This document shows positions 1 through 9,079 of a stretch of DNA of 64,000 bases, piece by piece. The stretch's first letter is position 1. Each line of letters opens with the position of its first letter. The stretch lies in assembly GCA_002348705.1 (NCBI GenBank), contig DEAU01000013.1:62001-126000 (forward strand), in the 5' to 3' direction. The notes under the pieces were generated by a model. It saw nothing but the letters and a program-made list of their open reading frames with translations. It was not told the origin of the DNA and did no database searches. Position numbers and translations under genes: made by a program. The stretch is from Candidatus Neomicrothrix sp. UBA2974. Its GTDB lineage: Bacteria; Actinomycetota; Acidimicrobiia; Acidimicrobiales; MedAcidi-G1.

Positions 1-16
1 CCGTTCGCTGTCAAAC

Positions 17-1054
17 TCACCAGCCCCGCAGGTCGATCGACCAAGACTCAACCACTTCGGCGTCACCACCAGCTGTGGCGTCGTCGACCAAGTGCAGCAC
101 CTCGTGCTTGGCCATGGTTGGGTCAATGTGTGCGGGGCGCAACCCGACACGATCGCCTACCTTCCACGGCCCGCCAGCCACCGTCGTGTGTTCGTCGGCG
201 CAGAAAAGCACCGACGCCGCCCCCCCATAGTCGTCAACAAGACGGGGGTCGCCGCTGTCCATGGCCATAGCCTTCAGGCCGCCGTCCAGTGCAGCATGTA
301 CCCCCGACCGCACCGACACCGCCGTGGTCAAAAGCACCAGACCTTCGTCAAACGGTAAACCCAGTCGGGCGTAGTCACCGTCCATCAACACGAACGACCC
401 AGCCTGCAGTTCGGTCACCGTCTCGTTGCAATCCCAGGTGCCCGTCCCGCCGCCCGACACCACGTCGCCGCCGACCTCGGCGTGGGCACCGGCCAGCACT
501 GCCATAGCCACCGCCGCCAGCGCCGCCCGTTCGTCGGCATCGACCACGTGCTGGACATGGCCCTCATAGCCCATGACCCCCCGTACCTTGAGCCCCGCCC
601 TCTGGGCATCGTCGGCGAGACGGGCCGCGTCGGCCGGTTCACACCCGCACCGAGGCATCCCCACATCGACATCAACCAGCACCTCAGGCACCCCACCAGC
701 CACCGCTGCGGCGATGGTGGCCGAAGAGTCGACGGCGACGGTTACCCGTGCCGAGCCGGCCGCCACCAACGCTCCCAGTCGGACCGCCGCCGCCGCGTCG
801 ACCACCTCGTTGGCCAGCAGCAGGTCGTTACCTAGTCCGGCAGCCGCCATTCCTTCCATTTCGCGGACCGTGGCACAACAGAAGCTCAGGTGCCCGGCTT
901 CGGCCAGACGATTGGCCAGTGATGTGCATTTGAATGCCTTTACATGCGGACGCAAGGTCGAGCCCGGCCGCGCGGCTGACATGGTGGCCACGTTTCGCTC
1001 AAGGACCGCGGCGTCGGCCAGAAGCGCCGGAGTCGTCAAATCGCCTGCCTTCAT
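17..1054 (-). CDS. D-threonine aldolase / D-serine dehydratase-like PLP enzyme (fold type III)
   Basis: A 345-residue PLP enzyme of the alanine racemase N-terminal fold group. The segment RPHVKAFKC near residues 35-43 places the likely PLP-binding lysine at Lys39. Near the C-terminus, RPAHIDPT looks like the metal-binding His-x-Asp/Cys site of the D-threonine aldolase and eukaryotic-type D-serine dehydratase group. Family members cleave D-3-hydroxy amino acids to glycine and an aldehyde, or deaminate D-serine; the substrate here cannot be read from the sequence. It is on the same strand as the acyl-CoA dehydrogenase just upstream (41 bases) and may be cotranscribed. Length is normal for the family. 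The family call is firm; the exact reaction is not. Confidence 0.8.
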   Translation of the reverse strand: MKAGDLTTPALLADAAVLERNVATMSAARPGSTLRPHVKAFKCTSLANRLAEAGHLSFCCATVREMEGMAAAGLGNDLLLANEVVDAAAAVRLGALVAAGSARVTVAVDSSATIAAAVAGGVPEVLVDVDVGMPRCGCEPADAARLADDAQRAGLKVRGVMGYEGHVQHVVDADERAALAAVAMAVLAGAHAEVGGDVVSGGGTGTWDCNETVTELQAGSFVLMDGDYARLGLPFDEGLVLLTTAVSVRSGVHAALDGGLKAMAMDSGDPRLVDDYGGAASVLFCADEHTTVAGGPWKVGDRVGLRPAHIDPTMAKHEVLHLVDDATAGGDAEVVESWSIDLRGW

Positions 1055-1094
1055 CCGGCCAGTTTCTCAGCTCGCAATGTGTTCCGGCGATAGC

Positions 1095-2321
1095 TCAGGA
1101 CCGTGTGGTCCGGGACTCAGCCCAAGTCATCTCGCGATCAGGGTCCTGATCGCGGGGCAACCCGAGCACCTGCTCAGCGATGATGTTGCGCTGGACGGCG
1201 AACGTGCCCCCGCCCAGGGTCAATGCCGGCGAGAATGTAAAACCGTAATGCCAGACGGGCGCCACGCCAGAAGACTGGAAGCCAGCCGACTCACCGACTT
1301 CTTCACCTTGACGCGTCAGCTCACTCACGCTACCAGGGGGCCCCGAACCGACCAGCATCCCAGCCGTCCCGGAGAAGTCCTTAGCCAACTCCATGACGTG
1401 CTGACCGTGTTCGTCGGCCATGGCCTTTTGGATCGAGGCCTCGGCGCCTGGTGGCCGCCCGGCCAGACGCGCTGACAGTGTCCGCAAGCGGTTTAGGCGC
1501 AGTACTTCCGCCTCGCAGTGGAGTCCAGCGAAACGTTGACGCATGATCGGATCCTTGACGCCTCCGCTTTTTCGCACCAGACCAACCAGATCACTCGCCG
1601 AGGGTCCATCTCCCCACAGCGACCCGGCCGATGACAACGAGACCCGCTCGTTGGCCAAAGTCACCCGGGTCAGGCGCCAGCCGTCTCCCTCCGCTCCGAC
1701 ACGGTTAGCAACAGGTATTCGGACATCGTCGAAGAAAACCTGATTGAACGAATGGGTCATGGTGGCGTCGACAATCGGGGTCATCGTTAGACCCGGAAGG
1801 TTGGTCGGACAGATGAAGTACGAGATCCCCTCGTGCTTAGGAAGATCGGGGTCGGTGCGGGCAATGAGAATCCCGAACTTTGCCCGATGTCCGTAACTCG
1901 TCCAGATCTTCGACCCGTTGACCACATATTCGTCGCCGTCTCGAACTGCTCTGGTGGCCAAGGCCGCCAAGTCAGATCCGGCGTCTGGCTCGGAGAACAT
2001 CTGGCACCAGAACTCCTCGGCGGTGAATATCGGATCGAGATAGCGGGCCTTCTGTATCTCAGTGCCGGCCATCAGGATGGTGGGTGCTGCCCAGCCGATA
2101 CCGATGGGGTTCGCCGGACGCCGAACCCCTGCGCGGCGGAGTTCGTCATCAACGATCAACTGGTATATCGGGTCAGCATCTAATCCCCATGGGGCTGGCC
2201 AGTGAGGCACCACGTATCCAGCGGTGTGCAACTCCTGCGGCGTCGGCTCCGGATGCCTACCCAACCAGGCTTGGACAGAAAGGCGACGAGGATCGTCGGC
2301 CGGTGGGAGGTCGAAGTTCAT
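1095..2321 (-). CDS. Acyl-CoA dehydrogenase family protein
   Basis: A flavoprotein of the acyl-CoA dehydrogenase superfamily, about 408 residues, expected to oxidise an acyl-CoA at the alpha-beta position with transfer of electrons to ETF. The middle domain shows the typical FAD-contact stretch with WCQMFSEPDAGSD followed by the beta-strand segment containing NGSKIWTSYGH. I chose the ATG at 2321 (MNFDLPPADD) because an upstream in-frame ATG at 2414 would lie deep in the preceding gene, whose stop is at 2348, leaving a 26-base gap. The long divergent N-terminus and sequence type resemble the many actinobacterial acyl-CoA dehydrogenases of steroid or unusual acyl chain catabolism, but the substrate is unknown. 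Confidence 0.88.
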   Translation of the reverse strand: MNFDLPPADDPRRLSVQAWLGRHPEPTPQELHTAGYVVPHWPAPWGLDADPIYQLIVDDELRRAGVRRPANPIGIGWAAPTILMAGTEIQKARYLDPIFTAEEFWCQMFSEPDAGSDLAALATRAVRDGDEYVVNGSKIWTSYGHRAKFGILIARTDPDLPKHEGISYFICPTNLPGLTMTPIVDATMTHSFNQVFFDDVRIPVANRVGAEGDGWRLTRVTLANERVSLSSAGSLWGDGPSASDLVGLVRKSGGVKDPIMRQRFAGLHCEAEVLRLNRLRTLSARLAGRPPGAEASIQKAMADEHGQHVMELAKDFSGTAGMLVGSGPPGSVSELTRQGEEVGESAGFQSSGVAPVWHYGFTFSPALTLGGGTFAVQRNIIAEQVLGLPRDQDPDREMTWAESRTTRS

Positions 2322-2347
2322 AGAGCCGAGTTTGACCCCGGAACCGG

Positions 2348-4033
2348 TCAACCCAGCACTCGGGCGACCACCCTCCGATGGACACCGAAAGGCACCCACC
2401 CTCGTGCGGCCCACCGCAACCAGGCGGTGCGGCCCACCGGACGTCGCAACCAGGGGCGGCCCCCGTCGAAGGCAGTGGCAATAACACGGGCCACAGCCGT
2501 TGGGTCGCCCGCTTCGTCAACAATGCGCCTGCCAAAGGCTTCCATCCCAGCGGCAAGTTCAGCGTAGGGACCGTCCAATCGGCCTTGCCAGTCGGCGGCC
2601 ACCATCGGAGTTCGGTGCACACCTGGTTCCACCAGAGCCAGGTCGATCTTGTGGGACCCGACCTCGTACGCCAACGACTCCACAAAACCCTCAACCCCCC
2701 ACTTTGATGCCACGTACCCGGCCCATCCCGGTAGCCCACCGAAGGCTGCTGCACTGGACACACACACGATCCGGCCCCCGTGGGGACGCATCCGTGGCAG
2801 TGTCGCATGGGTCATGGCCATGGTTCCCAGCAGGTTGGTCCCGATCATTCGGTCGACCTCGGCCGGATCCATTTCCTCAAGCGGTCCGAGAGCCAGGGTG
2901 CCAGCGTTGTTGACTAAACCCACGATTCGACCAACGTCACCAGCTAACCGGACCCAAGAATCAGCTCGGACAAACATTTCGTCAATCGACGCCGGGTCGG
3001 TGACATCCAGAGGGAGCACCTCGACCCGATCAGCGACTCCTGCTTCGCTCAAGGCGGCATCTAGAGATTCCCGACGTTCCAGATCGCGCATGGTGGCCGC
3101 GACCCGTCGACCGCGGCGAGCCAATTCAACGGCCGTCAGCAGCCCGATGCCCGACGAGGATCCGGTGACGATCACCACACCTTCCAGGTCACGTGGAGAA
3201 GCTTTCGGTGGGTCCAGTTGGCTAATCCGCCCGGAGACAAGCCGTCGCAAATAGGCGGGCACCTTGCCTCGTGCCAGAAACCGGATCCGAGCCGGCAAAC
3301 CAACCGGGTACCGGAGACCCCTGCGACCCTCCACGGCCGATACCACGGTCGCCGACACAGAGTTCGGATCCAGCGCCCGGGTCCAAGCCCGGTCGTCCGC
3401 CGCTTCCACACCCTGAACCAACGAGCCGTATGGACCGTCAGGATGGCCGATAACGGAACCATGGTCGCGCATCGCGGTCCGTGCCGGCGATGGTTCGACG
3501 ATAGCGACGCCGACCCCCTGAGGACGGAGCTCGTGAGCCAGTGACTCGGCCCATCCTTCGACAGCCCACTTCGACGCGCCATAGGCAGCCGCACCTGGGA
3601 GAGCGGCCAGTCCCTCAATGGCCGAGACAACTACCACCCGTCCTGCCTCGGCTGCCCGCAACGCCGGAAGGGCTGCCCGGGTGACGTGGATGACCCCTCC
3701 CAGATTCACTCCCACCATTCGGCGGACCTCGGTCATCGGGGTCTCTTCGAAGGAACCAACCGAGCGGATCCCAGCGTTGGCCACCACTGCATCGACGACG
3801 CCCCCGCTGGCAGCCACTACCGCGGCCACCGCTGCCTCGACAGCAGCGCGATCGGCAACGTCGACGGTGACAGGTTCGACCGAACCGCCAAAACCTGTCA
3901 GGTCCGAAGTCACCAAGGTCCGCTCACCAGAGCGAAGGTCAAATCCGTAGACCCGCCAGCCCCAGCGTGCAAGGTCTTGAGCGATTGCCTCGCCGATGCC
4001 ACTAGCCGCTCCGGTAACGATCGCCGTGCGCAT
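2348..4033 (-). CDS. Tandem short-chain dehydrogenase/reductase (two fused SDR domains)
   Basis: A 561-residue protein made of two complete classical SDR domains. Domain 1 has the cofactor motif TGAASGIG at residues 7-14, a NAG motif near 86-88 and the catalytic Tyr151-x3-Lys155 (YGASK). Domain 2 has TGSSSGIG at 290-297, NNAG at 375-378 and Tyr440-x3-Lys444 (YVASK). Both halves therefore look catalytically competent; classical SDRs are usually single domains of about 250 residues. Each domain is followed by a similar RYPVG/RRPVG segment and basic tail, which suggests internal duplication. It lies just upstream of the acyl-CoA dehydrogenase on the same strand, suggesting a shared oxidative pathway. 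Substrate unknown. Confidence 0.9.
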   Translation of the reverse strand: MRTAIVTGAASGIGEAIAQDLARWGWRVYGFDLRSGERTLVTSDLTGFGGSVEPVTVDVADRAAVEAAVAAVVAASGGVVDAVVANAGIRSVGSFEETPMTEVRRMVGVNLGGVIHVTRAALPALRAAEAGRVVVVSAIEGLAALPGAAAYGASKWAVEGWAESLAHELRPQGVGVAIVEPSPARTAMRDHGSVIGHPDGPYGSLVQGVEAADDRAWTRALDPNSVSATVVSAVEGRRGLRYPVGLPARIRFLARGKVPAYLRRLVSGRISQLDPPKASPRDLEGVVIVTGSSSGIGLLTAVELARRGRRVAATMRDLERRESLDAALSEAGVADRVEVLPLDVTDPASIDEMFVRADSWVRLAGDVGRIVGLVNNAGTLALGPLEEMDPAEVDRMIGTNLLGTMAMTHATLPRMRPHGGRIVCVSSAAAFGGLPGWAGYVASKWGVEGFVESLAYEVGSHKIDLALVEPGVHRTPMVAADWQGRLDGPYAELAAGMEAFGRRIVDEAGDPTAVARVIATAFDGGRPWLRRPVGRTAWLRWAARGWVPFGVHRRVVARVLG

Positions 4034-4123
4034 GATCTGAGGTTACGGGCCCACAACCTTTAGCCCGGGGTCATGGGCTCGACGGTGTAGTCCAGCTTCC
4101 TCCGGAGAAAGGCAACTCAAAGG

Positions 4124-4137
4124 GGACCTTTAGGTCC
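4124..4137. promoter_or_regulatory. Perfect palindrome in a divergent promoter region
   Basis: The 191-base gap between the tandem SDR gene (leftward) and the MFS operon (rightward) contains GGACCT-TT-AGGTCC, a perfect 6-base inverted repeat with a 2-base centre. The spacing is too short for an RNA hairpin, so an operator for a dimeric regulator is the more natural reading. No clear -35/-10 pair was recognised, and the rest of the gap shows no gene. Confidence 0.3.
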
Positions 4138-4224
4138 ACCGGGTGGCGCCTAAATCACCGCCCAGACAACCCGACCAGCGCCCGTGGGCGCCGAAAGAGC
4201 TCGTAACGACCAGACTGCTCTGCG

Positions 4225-5454
4225 ATGGACCCTCGAGAGCGTCGACAGTGGCAGGTCGTTTTATTCCTGGCCTTTATCGGGATGTCGAACGCCTACGGGA
4301 TCGACTCTTCACTTCCAGCGTTTGACGAGATGCGGCCCGATGTCGGCCTGCCTCCGGGTTCCAACCGGATAACTCTGGCCATCACGGTGTATTTCCTTGG
4401 CATCGCGGTCGGACAGCCTCTCTACGGTCCAGTCGCTGACCGCTTTGGAAGGGCTCCAACCCTGCGAGTCGCCATGTTCATCTACGCCATCGGGGCGGCC
4501 GGATCCATGTTGGCCACCGGCTTCGGATTCCTTCTGGCCTGCCGGACAGTGTGGGGGTTTGGCGCCGCCGGGGCTTCGCTGCTGCACTTCACCATGGCTC
4601 GGGACCTCTACTCGGGTGACCGGATGGCTCGAGTGATGTCGCTCATCTCGGCTGTTTTCTTGATAGGACCGGTTATCGGCCCGCTCGTCGCCGAGGCAAT
4701 TCTGCGGGCGGCATCGTGGCGATGGGTATATGCCGTCGGCCTTCTCTTTTCAGTTGCCATCACTGCGATGAGTTTCCGGTTCGGGGAGACCCTCGACCCC
4801 GCCCACCGACGGCCCCTTAGACTTGGACCGACCATTGCTGCTGCACGACGGGTCTTCGGTTGCCGGCGATCGATGCTGTACATCGCGGCGTTGACCTTCG
4901 CCGATGGAGCGTTCCTTCTTTTCCTAACAAGCACTCAGCAGGTCTTCGACATCGTTTACGGGCGAGCCCACCAATTCGCCGTATTGTTCGCAGCTACCGC
5001 CATCGTTGGCGGCATTGCCTTCCTCCTACTCAACCCGGCCATAGGACGGTGGGGGTCTCATCCGGTGGGTTTGGCAGCGGTTGGCAGCGCTCTGATCGTC
5101 AACACGGTCCTACTGATTCTGACTATGGCGTCCAACGGCGTGCCCAATTTCTGGATTTGGTTCATCCTCATGATGTTAGGAAGCACGCTACTTTCCCTCC
5201 TCACGCCGGTGGCCTTGTCATGCGCTCTGGAACCTCTCGGCGACGTGGCTGGCACGGCGACTGGGGTCCTCGGCCTGGGATTCATAACCTGCGGCTCCCT
5301 GCTCTCTGCAGTCGTCAGCATGCGAATCGGCGAGACAACCACCCCATGGGCAATCGGTGCCGTCGGCTACGGTTCTATCTCCTTGGCCTTTCTCTTCATG
5401 GCAGGTAGGGCCCCTGATCCCATCGATGCCGAGCCGACAATGGCCCATGGCTGA
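4225..5454 (+). CDS. MFS transporter, Bcr/CflA-like drug resistance type
   Basis: A 409-residue integral membrane protein with about twelve hydrophobic segments. The loop after the second helix carries GPVADRFGRAP, which matches MFS motif A, and the first helix region (GMSNAYGIDSSLPAF) resembles the Bcr/CflA drug:H+ antiporter group (SxDxYLPALP-like). It is expected to sit in the cytoplasmic membrane and export a small molecule. It is the first gene of a tightly coupled five-gene operon: its end overlaps the start of the dioxygenase gene by eight bases. The substrate is unknown; its linkage to an oxidative enzyme and two further transporters hints at a small-molecule export or exchange pathway. 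Confidence 0.85.
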   Translation: MDPRERRQWQVVLFLAFIGMSNAYGIDSSLPAFDEMRPDVGLPPGSNRITLAITVYFLGIAVGQPLYGPVADRFGRAPTLRVAMFIYAIGAAGSMLATGFGFLLACRTVWGFGAAGASLLHFTMARDLYSGDRMARVMSLISAVFLIGPVIGPLVAEAILRAASWRWVYAVGLLFSVAITAMSFRFGETLDPAHRRPLRLGPTIAAARRVFGCRRSMLYIAALTFADGAFLLFLTSTQQVFDIVYGRAHQFAVLFAATAIVGGIAFLLLNPAIGRWGSHPVGLAAVGSALIVNTVLLILTMASNGVPNFWIWFILMMLGSTLLSLLTPVALSCALEPLGDVAGTATGVLGLGFITCGSLLSAVVSMRIGETTTPWAIGAVGYGSISLAFLFMAGRAPDPIDAEPTMAHG

Positions 5455-6505
5455 CGCCAATCTGGCGCTGCAAGCACTTCTCGATGCGAAGGTGCCGGCC
5501 GCATCTCGCTGGACGGCGACCGATATACCCAACTCAGACGCCATTGCCATCGAAATCTCTAACAGCCATATCTCTATGTTGGAAGAGGCGGCAGTCGGGC
5601 TGGCCGCGAAAGGTATAAACCCGATCGACACCGGAGCCATCGACCTACCACTTGGAGAGCTGGCACCACTGATCAACGAGGTACGGCGTGAGGTTCTCTA
5701 TGGACGCGGCCTAGTTCTCCTGCGGGGCCTTCCGGTGGACCGCCTCGACACCAACGAGATGGCACTGGTCTTCTGGGGCATCGGTCTGAGGCTCGGCCGG
5801 GCGGTCTCACAAAGTGTCATGGGCGAACGCCTCGGCCACGTCGTAAACGTCACCGATGTCGACCGGCACGCCCGGGCGTACCGCAACCGCTCTGAGTTGG
5901 CCCCCCATAGCGACCCCGGCGACATGCTGTCTTTTCTATGCCTCCGCCCGGCGCTCGAAGGCGGAGTCAACCGGTTCGTGAGCTCGCTGACCGTGTTCGA
6001 CGAGATCCGGACCCGGCGACCCGACCTACTGGCCCACCTGGTCCACGGCTTCCACTACCACCGGTTCGGCGAAGAGGGCCCCGGAGAAGAGCCGATTACC
6101 CCCCATCGGATCCCGGTGTTCAGCTTCCGGGACGGCCTCATCAGCGGCCGCTACGTCCCCGAATACGTCCAGATCGCCGCCGACGAGGACCCTTCAATCG
6201 TGCTGACCGACTCCCAGGTCGAGGCTCTGGACCTGCTACACGCCACCACCAACAGGGCCGACCTGACACTCGACTTCACCATGGGCCCCGGCGAGATGGT
6301 GCTGGCCAACAACTTCACCGTCTTCCATGCCCGCACCGAGTTCACTGATTCGCCGGAGCACCGCCGGCACCTGCTACGCCTCTGGCTGGCCGCCGAACCA
6401 ACCCGCCCGGTGGTACCCGAGACCCGCCAATACCCGGACGAACCGGGCATCCCACCCCAGCCGGGCCTAACTCCGTCGTTCGCCAGCCGCTACGACCTGA
6501 CGTGA
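5447..6505 (+). CDS. TauD/TfdA-like Fe(II)/2-oxoglutarate dioxygenase
   Basis: A 352-residue non-heme iron dioxygenase of the TauD/clavaminate synthase-like superfamily. The HxD part of the facial triad is His154-x-Asp156 (APHSDPGD), the distal ligand is probably His294 (FTVFHARTEF), and the 2-oxoglutarate-binding arginine probably lies in HRRHLLRLW near 306-313. The start at 5447 (ATG) overlaps the MFS stop by eight bases; longer in-frame starts would lie inside the MFS gene. The product should hydroxylate or desaturate an organic substrate with 2-oxoglutarate and oxygen. The substrate is not evident. It is cotranscribed with three transporters and an NTF2-like protein. Confidence 0.85.
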   Translation: MADANLALQALLDAKVPAASRWTATDIPNSDAIAIEISNSHISMLEEAAVGLAAKGINPIDTGAIDLPLGELAPLINEVRREVLYGRGLVLLRGLPVDRLDTNEMALVFWGIGLRLGRAVSQSVMGERLGHVVNVTDVDRHARAYRNRSELAPHSDPGDMLSFLCLRPALEGGVNRFVSSLTVFDEIRTRRPDLLAHLVHGFHYHRFGEEGPGEEPITPHRIPVFSFRDGLISGRYVPEYVQIAADEDPSIVLTDSQVEALDLLHATTNRADLTLDFTMGPGEMVLANNFTVFHARTEFTDSPEHRRHLLRLWLAAEPTRPVVPETRQYPDEPGIPPQPGLTPSFASRYDLT

Positions 6506-7398
6506 GCAGCGATCGGCAGTCCACCCGCTTCGCGGGACCGCTGTGCGTGGCTGCGGCCATGGGCCTAACCGGAACCACCGGTACGGCCCAGGCACTGGGC
6601 CCAGACGACGTCGACCCGACAGCCATCGGGATTCTGCGCCTGCTGATCGGCGGACCGGGACTCGTAGCCCTATCGGCCCGCCAGTTGCTGGCCTCCCACC
6701 GGGCGGCCGGCTCCCTCCCCGTCAGACCCATGCTGGTGGCCATGTCGGCCATGTCGGCCTACCAACCGTGCTTCTTCGGGGGCACGGCGCGTTCCGGGGT
6801 GGCTGTGGGGACCATCGTGACCATGGCCAGCGCCCCGCTGTTCGCCGGAATTCTCGAGCCGCTGTTGGGACGTGACCGACCCGACCTTCGGTGGTGCCTG
6901 ACAACCTCGGTGGCCGTGGTGGGCGTCGTCCTCGTCGTCGACCCCTCCCGTGGCGCCGATGGCGGGGCCACCGGGCCGCTACTGTCGCTGGGCGCCGGCC
7001 TCGCCTACGCCGCCTTCGCCCACGCCACCAAGGAGGTGATCGCCGTCTACCCGCCCACCGCGGTGATGGGCGTGGCCCTGACCGGCGCCGGCCTGGCATT
7101 GGCACCAGCTCTCATCGTCGTTGACTTGGACTGGCTGGCCACCGGCCGGGGCGCCGGCGCTGCGCTCCACCTCGGCCTGGTGGCCACCACGTTGGCCTAC
7201 GTCCTGTACGGACGCGGCCTGGCTCAGGTGCCGGTAGCCGAGACGACCACGCTGAGCCTTGTCGAACCGCTGGTGGCTGCCATCCTCGGCCTCGCGGTGC
7301 TCGGTGAGGAGTTCAGCGGTTCAATGGCCGTCGGCGCCTTGCTGGTCGCCGGAGCCCTGCTTTTCGTGGGCTCCTCAAGGCGAGCCACGTCGTCGTGA
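6502..7398 (+). CDS. EamA/DMT-family transporter
   Basis: A 298-residue membrane protein with about ten hydrophobic helices in two repeated halves, as in EamA (drug/metabolite) transporters. The C-terminal half ends with the family-typical pattern in which a helix rich in A/G/Y leads into VAETTTLSLVEPLVAA and an acidic GEE (LGEEFSG). Starts at GTG with a GTGA overlap with the dioxygenase stop. Members export amino acids, sugars or metabolites; the substrate here is unknown. Being coupled to a dioxygenase and two MFS genes makes it likely that the same pathway product or precursor is moved. Confidence 0.85.
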   Translation: MSSDRQSTRFAGPLCVAAAMGLTGTTGTAQALGPDDVDPTAIGILRLLIGGPGLVALSARQLLASHRAAGSLPVRPMLVAMSAMSAYQPCFFGGTARSGVAVGTIVTMASAPLFAGILEPLLGRDRPDLRWCLTTSVAVVGVVLVVDPSRGADGGATGPLLSLGAGLAYAAFAHATKEVIAVYPPTAVMGVALTGAGLALAPALIVVDLDWLATGRGAGAALHLGLVATTLAYVLYGRGLAQVPVAETTTLSLVEPLVAAILGLAVLGEEFSGSMAVGALLVAGALLFVGSSRRATSS

Positions 7399-8642
7399 AC
7401 CCCACCCGCATCCCACTGACGGTCAAGACCCTGCTGTGCACCTTCTCCCTGGGATCGTTCGCCGTCGTAGGTCAGGTCACCGTCCTCGGCAAACAGGTGT
7501 ATGACATGACGGGGAGCGAACTACACCTGGGCCTCCTCGGTCTGGCCGAGTTCCTCCCCATTGCCCTCCTGGCCCCGTTCGCCGGCGCCACTGCTGATCG
7601 TTTCGACAGGCGGGTGGTATTCGGATTGGCCCTATCCGGAGAGGTAGCCACCTCGACCCTGCTTTGGTTGTACGTCCGCTCCGAGCCCACCTCGGTCCTT
7701 CCTATCTTTCTGATGGTCCTAGCCTTCGGATCCTGCCGAGCCTTCGCGTCTCCGGCTGGACGCGCCCTCCCTATCGATCTGTCACCTCCCGAGGTGGTGG
7801 CACGGGTGGTAGCGCTGAAGTCAGTGGGCTTCCAAATCGGCCTCATCACTGGCCCAGTGGCCTTCGGCTTCGCCTTCGTAGCCGACCCTGCGTTGCCATA
7901 CCTGCTATCGGCAATCGCCCTGTCGGCAGCCGTGAGCATCGTGGTAGCCGTACCATCCTCGAAGGTCCGGCGACTGACCACCAACGGAGCCAGGCAGGCA
8001 GTGGCCGACGCCCTCCACGGCCTGCGCTTCATCCGCCGCAGCCCGATCCTGTTCGGCGCCATGGGCCTCGACCTTTTCGCCGTGCTGTTCGGCGGTGCAG
8101 TGGCCCTGCTGCCGGCCATAGCCGAGGACCGACTCGGTGTGGGAGCCGTAGGCCTCGGATGGCTGCGCGCCGCAGTGGGCATAGGCGCCGGACTGGTCGC
8201 GATCACCCTGTCCATCCGTCCGCTTCGGCGGAAGCTAGGACACACCCTGCTGCTGGTGGTGGCCATATTCGGCCTCGCCACCATCGGCCTTGGCCTAACC
8301 CGCAGTTTCGCCGTTGCCTTTTTGGCCATCGTGGTGTTAGCAGGCGCCGACGCTGTGTCGATGTTCATCCGACTCACACTGGTTCCCCTAGCCACGCCGG
8401 AGGACATGCGGGGCCGTGTACTTGCCGTGGAGAATGTCTTCATCGGGGCCTCCAACGAGCTGGGGGCCGCCGAGTCGGGCCTGACCGCGGCGGTCATGGG
8501 ACTCGTCGGTGCTGTCGTGTTCGGTGGGGCGGCGACCCTGGTCGTCGTGGCACTCTGGTGGCGCTGGTTCCCAGACCTACGCGACATGGACACGTTTGAC
8601 GAGATCCGGCCGCAGACCCGACTAGGAGGAACACCCCCGTGA
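7395..8642 (+). CDS. MFS transporter, EntS/MFS_3-like
   Basis: A 415-residue MFS protein of the enterobactin-exporter-like group. The motif-A-like segment APFAGATADRFDRR follows the second helix, and the second half has an alanine- and glycine-rich helix set ending in the cytosolic tail WFPDLRDMDTFDEI, a common ending of MFS_3 proteins. Starts at GTG in a GTGA overlap with the EamA gene and ends in a GTGA overlap with the next gene. It is the second MFS gene in this operon and is not a close duplicate of the first. Probable efflux of a small molecule; substrate unknown. Confidence 0.85.
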   Translation: MNPTRIPLTVKTLLCTFSLGSFAVVGQVTVLGKQVYDMTGSELHLGLLGLAEFLPIALLAPFAGATADRFDRRVVFGLALSGEVATSTLLWLYVRSEPTSVLPIFLMVLAFGSCRAFASPAGRALPIDLSPPEVVARVVALKSVGFQIGLITGPVAFGFAFVADPALPYLLSAIALSAAVSIVVAVPSSKVRRLTTNGARQAVADALHGLRFIRRSPILFGAMGLDLFAVLFGGAVALLPAIAEDRLGVGAVGLGWLRAAVGIGAGLVAITLSIRPLRRKLGHTLLLVVAIFGLATIGLGLTRSFAVAFLAIVVLAGADAVSMFIRLTLVPLATPEDMRGRVLAVENVFIGASNELGAAESGLTAAVMGLVGAVVFGGAATLVVVALWWRWFPDLRDMDTFDEIRPQTRLGGTPP

Positions 8643-9079
8643 TCGAGACCACGATCGACCGCTGGCACGCCGTACTAAAGGGCGAAGGCAACCTAGATGA
8701 CCTGCTCCACGAGGATTGCGTGTTCTGGTCGCCGGTACTGTTCCGCTCCCAGGCAGGCCGCGATCTCACGAAGCTGTACTTGACGGCGGCATCACAGGTA
8801 TTTCCCGGCGATCCAGCCCCGACAGCCGACGGCCCGGTGGGTGACCCAGCCGATGGGATGGGCGCCTTCCGCTACATCCGGCACATCCTCGACGGACACC
8901 ACGCGGCGCTGGAGTTCGAGACCACCATTGGCGACGTATCGGTCAACGGCGTCGACCTGATCACCTGCGACGACGACGGACGAATCGTCGAGTTCAAGGT
9001 GATGCTCCGCCCCCTGAAGGCCTTGGAGGCGGTGCGCGACCGAATGGCCGCGATGCTAGAGACGATAAGCGCTGACTGA
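8639..9079 (+). CDS. NTF2-like / SnoaL-like fold protein
   Basis: A 146-residue protein whose pattern fits the NTF2-like cone fold: an N-terminal helix (WHAVLKGEGNLDDLLHEDCVFWSP), a mid helix after a Gly-Arg-Asp turn, then strands ending with VNGVDLITCDDDGRIVEF, where the DDDGRI turn and following strand are typical of SnoaL/NTF2-like members. It is the last gene of the coupled operon (GTGA overlap with the second MFS gene). Such proteins are enzymes or ligand binders in diverse pathways; the role here is unknown but probably belongs to the pathway of the TauD-like enzyme. A 154-base gap with no recognisable gene follows. Confidence 0.7.
   Translation: MIETTIDRWHAVLKGEGNLDDLLHEDCVFWSPVLFRSQAGRDLTKLYLTAASQVFPGDPAPTADGPVGDPADGMGAFRYIRHILDGHHAALEFETTIGDVSVNGVDLITCDDDGRIVEFKVMLRPLKALEAVRDRMAAMLETISAD

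Noticed and set aside
573..1475. 300-codon open frame opposite the first two genes
   Set aside because: The opposite-strand frames encode a PLP enzyme and an acyl-CoA dehydrogenase with intact motifs; this frame crosses both and is low-complexity.
7472..8668. Long open frame antisense to the second MFS gene (about 398 codons)
   Set aside because: It is an open frame caused by high GC content. It has no membrane or domain pattern, while the sense frame is a clean MFS transporter coupled to neighbours.
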